Below are positions 1 to 8,018 of a stretch of DNA of 27,683 nucleotides, piece by piece (position 1 is the stretch's first letter; each line of letters opens with the position of its first letter). A program made the translations under genes and the position numbers. The DNA is from a virus. The DNA is taken from positions 1-27,683 of the IMG/VR virus record IMGVR_UViG_3300023084_000095; one strand, written 5' to 3'. Under the pieces are notes generated by a model. It made no database searches. It saw nothing but the letters and a program-made list of their open reading frames with translations, and was not told the DNA's origin.

Positions 1-531
1 CCTTCTATGAGTGAAAACCTTTTTCCACTCTCTTGGAGGAGGCTTTCCATGTGTATTAAAACAGATGGTAGGAATTTTATATTCATCTGGAGCAAAATAA
101 TAATAAACAGTTTGTCTAGAACCACCGGGGTGTATTCTCCACAGTCCTTTATCTCTAACCTCAGGCCAATTATCTTCAGGTCCTTGATAGTCTAATCTAG
201 GCTCCCAATGTACTCCCATTGGATTTTTAAATCCATTGTTCATTAAAAACTCTCTAGCCAACCATACTGTTTTAGGAAATCTTTCGTATTTTAAAAACTC
301 TTGCATTGAGATGTCTGGTCCCTTGGCTAAGAGTTCGTGAAAATAAGGAAGCATGTGCGTGCCATAAAAATCTTGTGTTGCTTCTTCGAAATAAAGTTCA
401 TTTTTTCTAAAGTCTACAAGTCCAAGATTTTCCTTTTCCATTTTACCTTTAGCAAACCAATAGTCGTAAACTGCCTGAAGGTTTTTAAAATCTTCGTTTA
501 CTAGACTCTGTGTTATTCCTCTCAGTATCAT
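1..531 (-). CDS. Unknown protein, 3' end cut by window edge
   Basis: An open frame runs from an ATG at 531 to base 1 without a stop, giving 177 codons. The protein starts MILRGITQSLVNED and ends at the edge in VFTHRR, so the C-terminus is missing. Its ATG directly follows the TAG of the zinc-ribbon gene (TAGATG), the same tight packing seen elsewhere in this operon, which supports a real gene. The protein is soluble and rich in aromatic residues. A Trp/His/Gly stretch near residues 130-136 reads WRIHPGGSR. I do not recognise the family. It is probably the last visible member of the nrd operon read from the promoters near 7000 and 8000. No membrane segment or signal peptide is visible. Confidence 0.75.
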   Translation of the reverse strand, partial: MILRGITQSLVNEDFKNLQAVYDYWFAKGKMEKENLGLVDFRKNELYFEEATQDFYGTHMLPYFHELLAKGPDISMQEFLKYERFPKTVWLAREFLMNNGFKNPMGVHWEPRLDYQGPEDNWPEVRDKGLWRIHPGGSRQTVYYYFAPDEYKIPTICFNTHGKPPPREWKKVFTHRR

Positions 532-699
532 CTAATAGTCCTCTTCATCTCCATAATCTATTTCTAGTTCTTCTTCTAGCTCAAGTTTTGTTCCACAAAA
601 AACACAAAACTCTGCTTCATAATAATTTTCATCCATATCGTGTACAACCTTAAAACAGCCTTCACACGACATACATTCTAATATATTAGGTTTCGGCAT
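532..699 (-). CDS. Small zinc-ribbon protein
   Basis: This is a 55-residue ORF. It has two Cys pairs, CMSCEGC near residues 9-15 and CVFCG near 32-36, which is the layout of a small treble-clef or zinc-ribbon fold. The C-terminus is strongly acidic (LELEEELEIDYGDEEDY). The start ATG lies inside the last codons of the dCMP deaminase gene (14-base overlap) and the stop abuts the next ATG, so translation is likely coupled. Small acidic zinc-ribbon proteins are common in T4-like phages and usually have no assigned role. A part in transcription or in binding a DNA-metabolism enzyme is possible but not shown. The overlap pattern and Cys spacing support a real gene. Confidence 0.7.
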   Translation of the reverse strand: MPKPNILECMSCEGCFKVVHDMDENYYEAEFCVFCGTKLELEEELEIDYGDEEDY

Positions 700-1111
700 C
701 TATTTCTCCTACTTGCGAAATCTTAACGCCCGCTTTGTGTAGAAATTCTAGTCCGGATTTATCCCTATAATCATTACCCCAATAAACCTCAGATATGCCT
801 GCTTGATAAATCAACTTAGAACATTCTAAACAAGGTGCGTGTGTCGTATATAGTAAAGCACCTTGCCCACTCTCTGTACTCCTAGCTAACTTAGCAATAG
901 CATTTGTTTCTGCATGTAATACTTCTGGCTTCGTTACATTGTTTTCATCTTCACAGGCATTATCCCAGCCTGAAGGTGTGCCGTTGTAGCCTAGACTAAT
1001 GGCTCTACCATCTTTCCATATGACACAACCCACTTGTAATCTTTTTGCTCTTGACAGTTTAGATACAGACTGTGCCATCTCATAAACTACAGCACTTAGT
1101 CTTTTATTCAT
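686..1111 (-). CDS. dCMP deaminase (deoxycytidylate deaminase)
   Basis: The enzyme converts dCMP to dUMP, the substrate for the ThyX encoded upstream at 6246-6938. The zinc-dependent deaminase signature is complete: H66-A-E68 (ligand and catalytic Glu) and P93-C94-L-E-C97. The N-terminal helix and the substrate-binding GYNGTPSGWDN segment near residues 41-51 match phage and bacterial dCMP deaminases. I chose the ATG at 1111 because it forms an ATGA overlap with the nrdB stop and has GGGGAG five bases upstream. An in-frame ATG at 1135 would add eight residues but overlaps nrdB further. The 141-residue length is normal for the short bacterial and phage type. Order nrdB, dCMP deaminase is typical of phage nucleotide operons. 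Confidence 0.93.
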   Translation of the reverse strand: MNKRLSAVVYEMAQSVSKLSRAKRLQVGCVIWKDGRAISLGYNGTPSGWDNACEDENNVTKPEVLHAETNAIAKLARSTESGQGALLYTTHAPCLECSKLIYQAGISEVYWGNDYRDKSGLEFLHKAGVKISQVGEIDAET

Positions 1112-2091
1112 GAAACTCCCCAAACATCCGACCAATCTCCGGACAATGCACCCCGTGCATAGTCTGTTGCTCTGTTCTCAAAGAAGTTTGTATGGGTCGG
1201 GGCGTTGATCATTTCCTCTACCCAAGGCAAAGGATTCTTTTTAACTTTAAAAATACCTCTCATACCTAAACTAATAAGACGTCTGTCTGCAATATAACGA
1301 ATATACTTTTTAACTTCCTCGGGTGTCAATCCTTCCATAGGACCCATAGCAAATGCTAAATCAATAAACTTATCTTCAAGCTCTACCATCTTTTCTGCAA
1401 TAGTGTAAATCTGAGACTTCAGTTTGTCATTCCAAATATCTAGATTTTCTTGTACATATTCTTTAAACAACTTAATCATGTTCTCAGCATGCTGTGTTTC
1501 ATCAACGATAGACCATGTAATAATCTGTCCCATTCCTTTCATCTTGCCATGACGTGGAAAGTTTAACAACATAATGAATGATGAAAAGAGTTGCATGCCT
1601 TCCGTGAAGGCAGAGAAAGCGGCAATGTTAGTTGCAACAGATTCTCTTGTGCCATTGGCATTAGACAGATCAGTAAAGTAATCGTGCTTATCGCGCATAG
1701 CCTCATATTCAAGAAATTCATTGTAAGTAGACTCCGGCATTCCTAGTGTTTCAATTAAATGGCTATAGGCAGCAACATGTAGTGCTTCCCTTGCCGCAAA
1801 TCCAGCAAGCATCATTCTTATTTCTGGTTGTGGGAAATAAGGTAAATAATTTGTTACATAGCCACCTGCAACATCAATATCTCCCTGTGTGAAAAAGCGA
1901 AAGATGTTTGTGAGGAAAGCCTGTTCCTCTTTTGTTAAACGATTCTTCCAATCCTTTACGTCTTCTCCCATAGGAACTTCGGTGTGTAGCCAATGAGACT
2001 GCTCGTGTTTTAGCCAAGCATCATAGGCCCATGGGTAATTGAAGGGCTTAAAATAAGTCCTTTCGTCTGTTAGTTTTAATTTTTTTGACAT
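1108..2091 (-). CDS. nrdB: Class Ia ribonucleotide reductase, beta (radical) subunit
   Basis: This is the small subunit that generates the tyrosyl radical used by NrdA to reduce ribonucleotides. The diiron ligands are visible: D71, E102, H105, E164, E198 and H201. The radical tyrosine fits Y109 in E102-A-L-H-V-A-A-Y109, the same spacing as E115, H118 and Y122 of the E. coli enzyme. The protein has 327 residues, somewhat shorter than E. coli NrdB. It is separated from nrdA by two PP-loop ATPase genes rather than lying next to it, which is unusual. It overlaps dCMP deaminase by ATGA, so the two are probably translationally coupled. Expression is likely early or middle, from the sigma-70-type promoters at 7002 and 7990. 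Confidence 0.96.
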   Translation of the reverse strand: MSKKLKLTDERTYFKPFNYPWAYDAWLKHEQSHWLHTEVPMGEDVKDWKNRLTKEEQAFLTNIFRFFTQGDIDVAGGYVTNYLPYFPQPEIRMMLAGFAAREALHVAAYSHLIETLGMPESTYNEFLEYEAMRDKHDYFTDLSNANGTRESVATNIAAFSAFTEGMQLFSSFIMLLNFPRHGKMKGMGQIITWSIVDETQHAENMIKLFKEYVQENLDIWNDKLKSQIYTIAEKMVELEDKFIDLAFAMGPMEGLTPEEVKKYIRYIADRRLISLGMRGIFKVKKNPLPWVEEMINAPTHTNFFENRATDYARGALSGDWSDVWGVS

Positions 2092-2101
2092 TATTCTTCT
2101 C

Positions 2102-2734
2102 TTAATTTTTAAATACCTTTTCTATTGCCCAATGACGTTCCACACACCAAAAACATATATTACAAGGTTCTGTTACATTAGGAGTAACACAACTCCAAGT
2201 CTCATCTAGAATAAAATTTTTGAGCCAATAGTCCTTTTGATCTTTGACGATTTGTAAAATATCGTCTTTATATAAATTTCTGAAGGGACATATTCCTATT
2301 AATTTCCCTCCTGTTTTTTGTTCAAACCCATCATACAATTCAAAGGTCCTAGGTTTTGTAGGAAAAAACAAAGGATCTATGTTAAAAGCATTAAAGTCAT
2401 ATGGGTTTTCTCCTGTCATTACAATATCAACTAGATGCCCGTCAAACAAACTTTGTACACCTCTAGCAACACATAACACATCGCTTTCATCAGTCTCAAA
2501 ATATTCACCTACAATGACATTTTCTGTAGGAGCAAATCCATATCTATCGTGCATCCATTTAACCATTTTGTTAGCTCTGTCTGCAGAACCATCTGGTTTA
2601 GGTGCAGTAAGAGGTATTAATGTTTGTCCTCTTTCTTGACATTTTTTAGCTACCAAGTAGTAAAGTATTGTGCTATCAATACCACCTGATACCATAACAC
2701 CTATTCTTTTATCTTTAGGGAAATCTATTTCCAT
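2102..2734 (-). CDS. QueC-like PP-loop ATPase, copy 1
   Basis: This 210-residue protein has an N-terminal PP-loop, SGGIDS at residues 16-21, that adenylates a carboxyl or carbonyl oxygen in the N-type ATP pyrophosphatase family. The C-terminus carries C182, C191, C194 and C197 (CNICFWC), the zinc-knuckle layout of QueC, 7-cyano-7-deazaguanine synthase. QueC makes preQ0 from CDG; phages with full queC, queD, queE and folE sets use it to replace or modify guanine in DNA. No such partner genes are visible here, so the substrate is uncertain. It shares the motif plan of the next gene upstream (2734-3378), overlapping it as TAATG, so the two look like a diverged duplication. Other PP-loop functions cannot be excluded. 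Confidence 0.82.
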   Translation of the reverse strand: MEIDFPKDKRIGVMVSGGIDSTILYYLVAKKCQERGQTLIPLTAPKPDGSADRANKMVKWMHDRYGFAPTENVIVGEYFETDESDVLCVARGVQSLFDGHLVDIVMTGENPYDFNAFNIDPLFFPTKPRTFELYDGFEQKTGGKLIGICPFRNLYKDDILQIVKDQKDYWLKNFILDETWSCVTPNVTEPCNICFWCVERHWAIEKVFKN

Positions 2735-3378
2735 TAATTTGTTCCTGTGTCTAAGTACCCTGCCTTTTCAAATGCCCATTGTCTTTCTGTACACCAATAA
2801 CATTTATTACATCTACCTTCTTGTAGTTCTGTGCAACTATGTGTAATTGGCATAATAACGTCTGCAATGCCAATGTCAAATCCCAACTTAATAGTTTTAT
2901 CTTTAGTGTGGTTTTCAAAAGGCCAAGCGACAAATTCTCTCATCCATTCTTCAGGTTCAAACCTGGGATGTGGATCCTCTTTTTCATGTCTTTGATGTAC
3001 TTCATCATCAAAGGCCGTCATGCCGACAAACAAAAAGTCCACTAACCTGTCGTCCGCCGTCTCTCCAAATATATCCCAAGCACCATTAGTTACATAATCC
3101 CAAGGATTATTGGACAATTCTTTTCCTACAACTGTGGGCTCTTGATAACTTACCCCTAGTTTTTTGCTAAGTGTTTTTATAACATTCTGACTTGCTACTA
3201 AAGCACCATCTAATTTAGGGACAACAAAAGGTTCACAACTCATTCCCCTTTCAGTACATATTTTTTTAACCATATACCATAAACAAGCGCTGTCCCATCC
3301 ACCGGAAACCATTACGCCAACTCTTTTATTTTCTTCAGGTATATATTTTTTTATATCATCCCAAACAATATCTTGCAT
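2734..3378 (-). CDS. QueC-like PP-loop ATPase, copy 2
   Basis: This is a 214-residue paralogue of the neighbouring copy. The PP-loop reads SGGWDS at residues 25-30 and the C-terminal zinc motif uses C182, C190, C193 and C196 (CNKCYWC), followed by a TERQWAFEKAG helix that mirrors ERHWAIEKVF in copy 1. The middle region differs greatly: it carries a charged insert with HQRHEKEDPHP in place of the NPYDFNAFN part of copy 1, so substrate pockets may differ. The gene begins five bases after nrdA ends and runs into copy 1 by TAATG. Sitting between nrdA and nrdB suggests a role in nucleotide or base metabolism, such as making a modified purine, but this is inference from position. Confidence 0.82.
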   Translation of the reverse strand: MQDIVWDDIKKYIPEENKRVGVMVSGGWDSACLWYMVKKICTERGMSCEPFVVPKLDGALVASQNVIKTLSKKLGVSYQEPTVVGKELSNNPWDYVTNGAWDIFGETADDRLVDFLFVGMTAFDDEVHQRHEKEDPHPRFEPEEWMREFVAWPFENHTKDKTIKLGFDIGIADVIMPITHSCTELQEGRCNKCYWCTERQWAFEKAGYLDTGTN

Positions 3379-3382
3379 ACTA

Positions 3383-5179
3383 TTAACCTTCGCACGCTAG
3401 GCATTCACCATCTGCTATTTGATTTAAATCAATCTCTTTAATAATTTCTCTTTCTATTCTTTTAGAAACTTTGTCTGCCTTACCAACTTTTTCTGAACGA
3501 CAATAGTACAATGTTTTAAGTTCATTTTTCCAAGCAAGGAAGTGTACTGCGTGTAAATATTTTTTATGTACGTCAGGCCTAAAAAATAAATTTAAGGACT
3601 GTGCTTGATCTATATAAACTTGTCTATTGGAGGCATGCTCTACAACCCAGCGCTGATCAATTTCCATTGCTGTTTTGTATATAGCCTTCTCTTCATCTGT
3701 TAAACAATTTAAATGCTGTACAGATCCATCGTTGGCAATTATTGACGACCATATTTCGTCATAATCAAGTTTTTTGTTATCTTCAACCTTGTCTTTAATA
3801 AGAGAATCCAAATACTTATTTTTGTTGAGATAAGATCCAGATAACGTGTCCTGTCTGTAAGCATTCGCTCTAAAAGGTTCAATAGACGGCGAAGTGTTTC
3901 CCATGATAATACTGCTACTAGCATTGGGAGCGATAGCCATAACGTGACTAAATCTTCTTCCCGTGCCCTCCGCGTCAGGAGCCTCACCTCTTCCACTACC
4001 CAATTCAATGTTTGCTTCATCTAATTTACTCCTAATGTGCCTAAACATTCTAATATTAGCACCTACTGCTGCTGAGCTTTCCCATGCCATATTATTTTTT
4101 TGTAAATAGGCGTGGAATCCTAAAGCACCTACTCCAATGCTACGTTCACGCATTGCAGAGAACTTAGCCCTAGATACAACATCTGGTGCGTTGTTAATAA
4201 AAAATTCTAAAACATTGTCTAACATCTCAGCAACGTCAAGTAAAAACTGAGAGTTCTTACTCCAAGAGTCATAATGCTCTAGGTTAACTGAGGATAAACA
4301 ACATACTGCTGTTCTGTCCTTGTCTGTAGGTAAAATAATTTCAGAACAAAGATTAGACTGATGAATTTTAAGTTTTAAATCCTTTTGAAACTGTGGCAAA
4401 TATTTGTTGCTAGTATCAATAAAATGTATGTAGGGTTCTCCTGTCTCCATTCGCAATTCCAAAATCTTTTGCCAAAGAGCTCTAGCAGATACGGTATCTC
4501 GAATTTGTCCACTGTGTGGATCAACTAAATTCCAACCATCATCGGCAGTAGGATCTGTCATACATCTTTCAATGATCTCCATAAAACGATCAGATATATT
4601 AATACCGTGGTGTAAGTTTAGACATCGAACATTTTGATCGCCTGTGGGTTTCCTCATTTCGAGGAACATTATAACATCTGGATGACTAATATCAAGGTAA
4701 GTAGCATAACTGCCACGTCTAGTACGTCCTTGACGGTATGCGAGGCAGGATGCATCATATGTTTTAAGATGAGACATAACGCCAGTAGACTTATCATCAG
4801 ATGATCTGATACCAAACCCGATACCAACACCACCACCCAACATGCTAAGCCAATTTGTTTCAGATAAGTTCTCAACTAATCCCTCCGCAGTATCATTGAT
4901 ATAATTTAAAAAACATGAGATAGGCATACCTTTCTTAGAGCGACCAAAGGATAGTATAGGAGTAGAATAAGAAAGCCAGTGTTTACTGGAGTACTCATAT
5001 AGACGTTGTGCGTGTTCTTCATTGCTACCAAATGCCTTACTTACATAAGCAAAACGCTGTTGTGGGGTTGTTTCATCCTCTAACATGTAGCTTTCCCGCA
5101 GACGGTTGAGCCCTAACTTATCAAATAACTCATCTCTCGATGTGTCTATTTGTATTCCTAAATAATCCTCTTTTGCCAT
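3383..5179 (-). CDS. nrdA: Class I ribonucleotide reductase, alpha (catalytic) subunit
   Basis: The catalytic subunit reduces ribonucleotides with NrdB. Key residues are visible: C89 in the first active-site strand, the NLCSE loop with N276, C278 (thiyl radical) and E280, and the partner cysteine at C293/C294. A Tyr-Tyr pair in LYYCRSE near the C-terminus passes the radical, and the final ECLACEG is the redox CxxC tail that thioredoxin or glutaredoxin reloads. At 598 residues it is much shorter than E. coli NrdA (761). The missing part is the N-terminal ATP-cone, so the activity site that senses dATP appears absent. The ATG forms TAAATG with the upstream glycosyltransferase stop. It leads the nrdA, PP-loop pair, nrdB order. 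Confidence 0.96.
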   Translation of the reverse strand: MAKEDYLGIQIDTSRDELFDKLGLNRLRESYMLEDETTPQQRFAYVSKAFGSNEEHAQRLYEYSSKHWLSYSTPILSFGRSKKGMPISCFLNYINDTAEGLVENLSETNWLSMLGGGVGIGFGIRSSDDKSTGVMSHLKTYDASCLAYRQGRTRRGSYATYLDISHPDVIMFLEMRKPTGDQNVRCLNLHHGINISDRFMEIIERCMTDPTADDGWNLVDPHSGQIRDTVSARALWQKILELRMETGEPYIHFIDTSNKYLPQFQKDLKLKIHQSNLCSEIILPTDKDRTAVCCLSSVNLEHYDSWSKNSQFLLDVAEMLDNVLEFFINNAPDVVSRAKFSAMRERSIGVGALGFHAYLQKNNMAWESSAAVGANIRMFRHIRSKLDEANIELGSGRGEAPDAEGTGRRFSHVMAIAPNASSSIIMGNTSPSIEPFRANAYRQDTLSGSYLNKNKYLDSLIKDKVEDNKKLDYDEIWSSIIANDGSVQHLNCLTDEEKAIYKTAMEIDQRWVVEHASNRQVYIDQAQSLNLFFRPDVHKKYLHAVHFLAWKNELKTLYYCRSEKVGKADKVSKRIEREIIKEIDLNQIADGECLACEG

Positions 5180-6256
5180 TTATGTTTTCTCTCTGTAGTC
5201 TTGATCAAGAACGCCCTCACCTGTATAGGAACGTATCTCAAAATGCTTGTTCTTATAATCTATGCCACAAAAGTCTTTATAATCTTCTATAGATCTAACT
5301 TTTCCCACACCATAGATTCCCTTTAACTTGCCAGTATATAATTCTTTTTGTCTTTCATTAGACTGTTTGTCCATTGTTTCTCTATCTATTTCAGGCTCTC
5401 GTTGCGAGTCAACATCACTGTCCCAATAACAAAATCTGTAATCCCTTGGATAATAATGCCTTGAGGGATTTCCTGACATGTGAAATATGTCGTAACCATT
5501 GGTCCAGGACCTCAATGCTAAACTTGGTTCCTCACCTATAAACAATAACTTCCCATCATAAGGAACTTCCTTACACCATTTACCTATAGTAAAAACTGTA
5601 TTTGCACTAAACAAAAATCCTTTGATAAATGGAAATTTACTTTCGTACCATCTTCCCTGTGTTGAAAATTTATAATGGTCTGGTTTTTCTTCAAACTCTA
5701 TCTGAGGTTTACCTATGTTACTTCCACCGTCCCAAATATCGCTCTCTCCACCTACTGTAAGTGCATTCATTGAATACATACCTGTTCTTAAATTTCTAGG
5801 TTTAGATGATTCGTATTTAATAGGATTGTTCCATATATCATGGTCCTCTGCTACCATACCAGGAGGATAGCAAGTTATCAAAGGCCTTTCGTGAAATAAT
5901 AATAAATGACGAAGGTTATTAATATATATTAAATCCCAGTTATCTTCAAACCCTGTATGAGAATCAAACTGAGAATAAAACTCTTCGCCATTATACATTT
6001 CCTGTGTTTTTGCTCTAGCCCAACAACAACCCTGTGTTTCAAAGGGTGATATCAATTCATATTTTAATTGATTGTTGTCTAATAATTTTTTAAAAAACGG
6101 ATGCTTTAAGTCTAAGGCTTCTCCTGGCATGGCTTGTTCAACCACACCAAAGACAAGATTATCTGGCTCAGCAGCATTAGCGTATGCCGTTTTAATTGTA
6201 AACGTTAGAAGAGGATCCCTATAACTAGCTAGGGCAACAAAAATTTTAGAGTTCAT
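5180..6256 (-). CDS. GlcNAc-transferase-type glycosyltransferase (PF11397-like)
   Basis: The 358-residue protein starts with IFVALASYRDP and has QFDSH at residues 96-100. These fit the GlcNAc transferase family typified by Skp1 hydroxyproline GlcNAc-transferase, where the DSH motif binds the metal and nucleotide sugar. A later GEEPSLALRSW segment and a PSRHYYPRDY stretch also match this family as I recall it. The gene overlaps thyX by 11 bases and abuts nrdA, so it is expressed with DNA-precursor genes and not with tail genes. One reading is that it adds a sugar to a modified DNA base or a host target during early infection. Alternatively it decorates surface glycans. The acceptor cannot be read from sequence. 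Confidence 0.8.
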   Translation of the reverse strand: MNSKIFVALASYRDPLLTFTIKTAYANAAEPDNLVFGVVEQAMPGEALDLKHPFFKKLLDNNQLKYELISPFETQGCCWARAKTQEMYNGEEFYSQFDSHTGFEDNWDLIYINNLRHLLLFHERPLITCYPPGMVAEDHDIWNNPIKYESSKPRNLRTGMYSMNALTVGGESDIWDGGSNIGKPQIEFEEKPDHYKFSTQGRWYESKFPFIKGFLFSANTVFTIGKWCKEVPYDGKLLFIGEEPSLALRSWTNGYDIFHMSGNPSRHYYPRDYRFCYWDSDVDSQREPEIDRETMDKQSNERQKELYTGKLKGIYGVGKVRSIEDYKDFCGIDYKNKHFEIRSYTGEGVLDQDYREKT

Positions 6257-6938
6257 TAACTGCCTTTGCTACATCTGGAAAGTGTTGAGATAAAATGTCC
6301 CAGCATTTTTGAGCTACCAGACGATGCTCCTTTTGTGTTCCTTGTTCTGTTCTTAACATACAATAATGAATCCAGGAACGCAAATTTCCTGCCATATATA
6401 ATGTGGTTTCCGTATTACCTTCAGGCAATACTGCACGAGCCTGTTCTTTAGCAATGCCGTTATCCAATGCCCACTTATAAACTTCCTGTGATTTATTAAT
6501 AACTTCCCTTTGCCTCATATTCCATTCTTCGTAAAGACGCTCATGTTGAGTTTTATTACCACCTTTTCCAAAGTCCTCAGGCAAGTCTAAATCAATACTG
6601 TTTTGCCTATTCTTTTTATCTTGTAGTCTAGCTTCGCGATTTATAAAATTAGTTGATTCAGCATATCTTTGACTAAACTCCTGAAAACTAAAGCTACGGT
6701 GCCTAATAATCTGTCTACTAATGTCTCGGGTAGTCTTAATCTCCATGGTGACAGAAACCATCTCAAAAGGGCTCCAATGAGCATTTTTGATTAGGTATTT
6801 TAGCAATTTAGGTGACGTTTCAGCATTGTTTTGATTGCCAGGGTTACTTACACGGGCGGCGTAAGAAATAAGTTCATTAGCACTATGACAACCCGTTGCC
6901 GCTGAAGGTTGTGTGATCCCTACTAAATTCACATTCAT
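6246..6938 (-). CDS. thyX: Flavin-dependent thymidylate synthase
   Basis: ThyX methylates dUMP to dTMP using methylene-tetrahydrofolate, FAD and NADPH. The diagnostic RHRx7SxR motif is intact: R79-H80-R81, seven residues, S89-Q-R91. The preceding WSPFE segment near residue 55 is also typical. The length of 230 residues is normal. I chose the ATG at 6938 because it forms TAATG with the primase stop and has GGAG nine bases upstream; ATGs at 6944 and 6953 would add two or five residues. Phages carrying ThyX do not need the host thyA. With dCMP deaminase and NrdAB it completes the CDP to dTMP route. A perfect sigma-70 promoter at 7002-7030 lies about 60 bases upstream. Confidence 0.96.
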   Translation of the reverse strand: MNVNLVGITQPSAATGCHSANELISYAARVSNPGNQNNAETSPKLLKYLIKNAHWSPFEMVSVTMEIKTTRDISRQIIRHRSFSFQEFSQRYAESTNFINREARLQDKKNRQNSIDLDLPEDFGKGGNKTQHERLYEEWNMRQREVINKSQEVYKWALDNGIAKEQARAVLPEGNTETTLYMAGNLRSWIHYCMLRTEQGTQKEHRLVAQKCWDILSQHFPDVAKAVNEL

Positions 6939-7957
6939 TAACATTTTCTCCATTGTGTGAAATTTAATTTTGCTCTCAAACCTGAGAATGTATTTTTACT
7001 TATTATAGAGGTTATTTCTGCTATTGTCAAACCAGATAATACCATATCGTTTATGTCCTTTTCCTCTATTGTATCAGGCCAAAGACAAACGTTTTCACCT
7101 GCATTAATTGATTTTTCTATTAACCTACAGATCTCTAGATTACGTGGCTGATTATCAAATATAATCGTGTAATCCTTTAATCCCAAATCAGAAACTCTGT
7201 TAAATGCTGATCCACTAGCAGCGATAGAGTTATCCAAAAAGAGACTATCAATAGGTCCTTCAACTACCATGACAGTTTTACTATCATCAATATCTTCCAT
7301 ACCAAAGATAGTAGGAGCATCCTCATCTATCTTTAAATTTATATATCTTAAGTTTTCGCCCCTTATACCTCGCATTGCCATACCTGTTAATTTACCTTGA
7401 CTATTAATAAAGGGCAATATAAGTCTCGGTTGAGCTACAGTTAGACTGCTAGTGTATTTAGTATTTAATTGTGCTGCTTTTCGTATGTCGTCTAAAAAAT
7501 ATAACCTATTATATGTATGTTCTGGAATAGCTCTCGATTTAACATATTGGATAACTTCATGATCTTCTGGTAATGTATCTAGTCTATCCATTAATTCATC
7601 TAATAGGGTTTTTGGGCGAACTTTAGGCTCCTTAAAAGTGAGGTTAAAGTCAGGAGTTTTATTCGCCCGATTACCCGCAATACCTTCTGAATATCTTTCA
7701 AGTGTGTATTGTTTATGTAGCTCTCCGTCTAACAATTCTAGGAGACCTCCGAAAGTTTTACCCGCACCACAGTTATGACATTTATAGAACATGTCATTCT
7801 TAACCTTGTACAGGTATCCGCGTGCTTTGTTTTTCTTTGTGGAACTATCACCACAGATAGGACATCTGAAGTTGAAAAGATACTGATCCTTTCGCTTGTA
7901 ACGTTCTAAGCGAAAGGCAACCATATTAATATATTTTAAATCGACGTATAAAGACAT
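6938..7957 (-). CDS. DNA primase (zinc finger plus TOPRIM)
   Basis: The 339-residue protein has an N-terminal Cys4 zinc finger, C32-P-I-C35 and C60-H-N-C63, as in phage and DnaG primases, used for template recognition. The TOPRIM core follows, with E233-G-P-I-D237 and D268-N-Q-P, which bind metal for primer synthesis. This organisation fits T4 gp61-type primases, which work with a separate helicase. No helicase is in this window. The ATG at 7957 directly follows a run of seven T and has no Shine-Dalgarno; an in-frame ATG at 7924 is also without one. A short leader from the promoter at 7990-8018 would carry the message. It is the first gene of the DNA-precursor operon. Confidence 0.9.
   Translation of the reverse strand: MSLYVDLKYINMVAFRLERYKRKDQYLFNFRCPICGDSSTKKNKARGYLYKVKNDMFYKCHNCGAGKTFGGLLELLDGELHKQYTLERYSEGIAGNRANKTPDFNLTFKEPKVRPKTLLDELMDRLDTLPEDHEVIQYVKSRAIPEHTYNRLYFLDDIRKAAQLNTKYTSSLTVAQPRLILPFINSQGKLTGMAMRGIRGENLRYINLKIDEDAPTIFGMEDIDDSKTVMVVEGPIDSLFLDNSIAASGSAFNRVSDLGLKDYTIIFDNQPRNLEICRLIEKSINAGENVCLWPDTIEEKDINDMVLSGLTIAEITSIISKNTFSGLRAKLNFTQWRKC
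7002..7030 (-). promoter_or_regulatory. Sigma-70-type promoter inside primase gene
   Basis: On the minus strand TTGACA (7030-7025) and TATAAT (7007-7002) match the consensus exactly, with a 17-base spacer. It lies in the 3' end of the primase gene and would start transcription near 6995, just ahead of thyX. It could raise thyX, glycosyltransferase and nrd expression over primase. Confidence 0.7.
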
Positions 7958-7989
7958 AAAAAAAGCACGTAGAAAATTTCTATGTGCTT
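7958..7989 (-). terminator. Rho-independent terminator after late block
   Basis: On the minus strand a 13-base stem (arms at 7989-7977 and 7975-7963, with one A-C mismatch) is followed by a run of seven T that ends right at the primase ATG. It lies just after the stop of the coiled-coil gene at 8015. It would stop late transcripts entering the primase operon. Confidence 0.7.
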
Positions 7990-8018
7990 ATTATAAGATA
8001 GTGTTCTTAGTTTGTCAA
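7990..8018 (-). promoter_or_regulatory. Consensus sigma-70-type promoter for primase operon
   Basis: TTGACA (8018-8013) and TATAAT (7995-7990) on the minus strand are perfect matches with a 17-base spacer. The -35 box overlaps the stop codon of the upstream gene. The expected start, near 7983, falls inside the left arm of the terminator hairpin, so RNA from this promoter could not form the full stem. Confidence 0.8.

Noticed and set aside
2244-2639. 131-residue plus-strand frame
   Set aside because: Fully inside the QueC-like copy 1 gene on the other strand, with no support.
4668-4695. TTGATA-16-TATAAT inside nrdA
   Set aside because: Less perfect, spacer 16, and no gene starts near; likely chance in an AT-rich gene.
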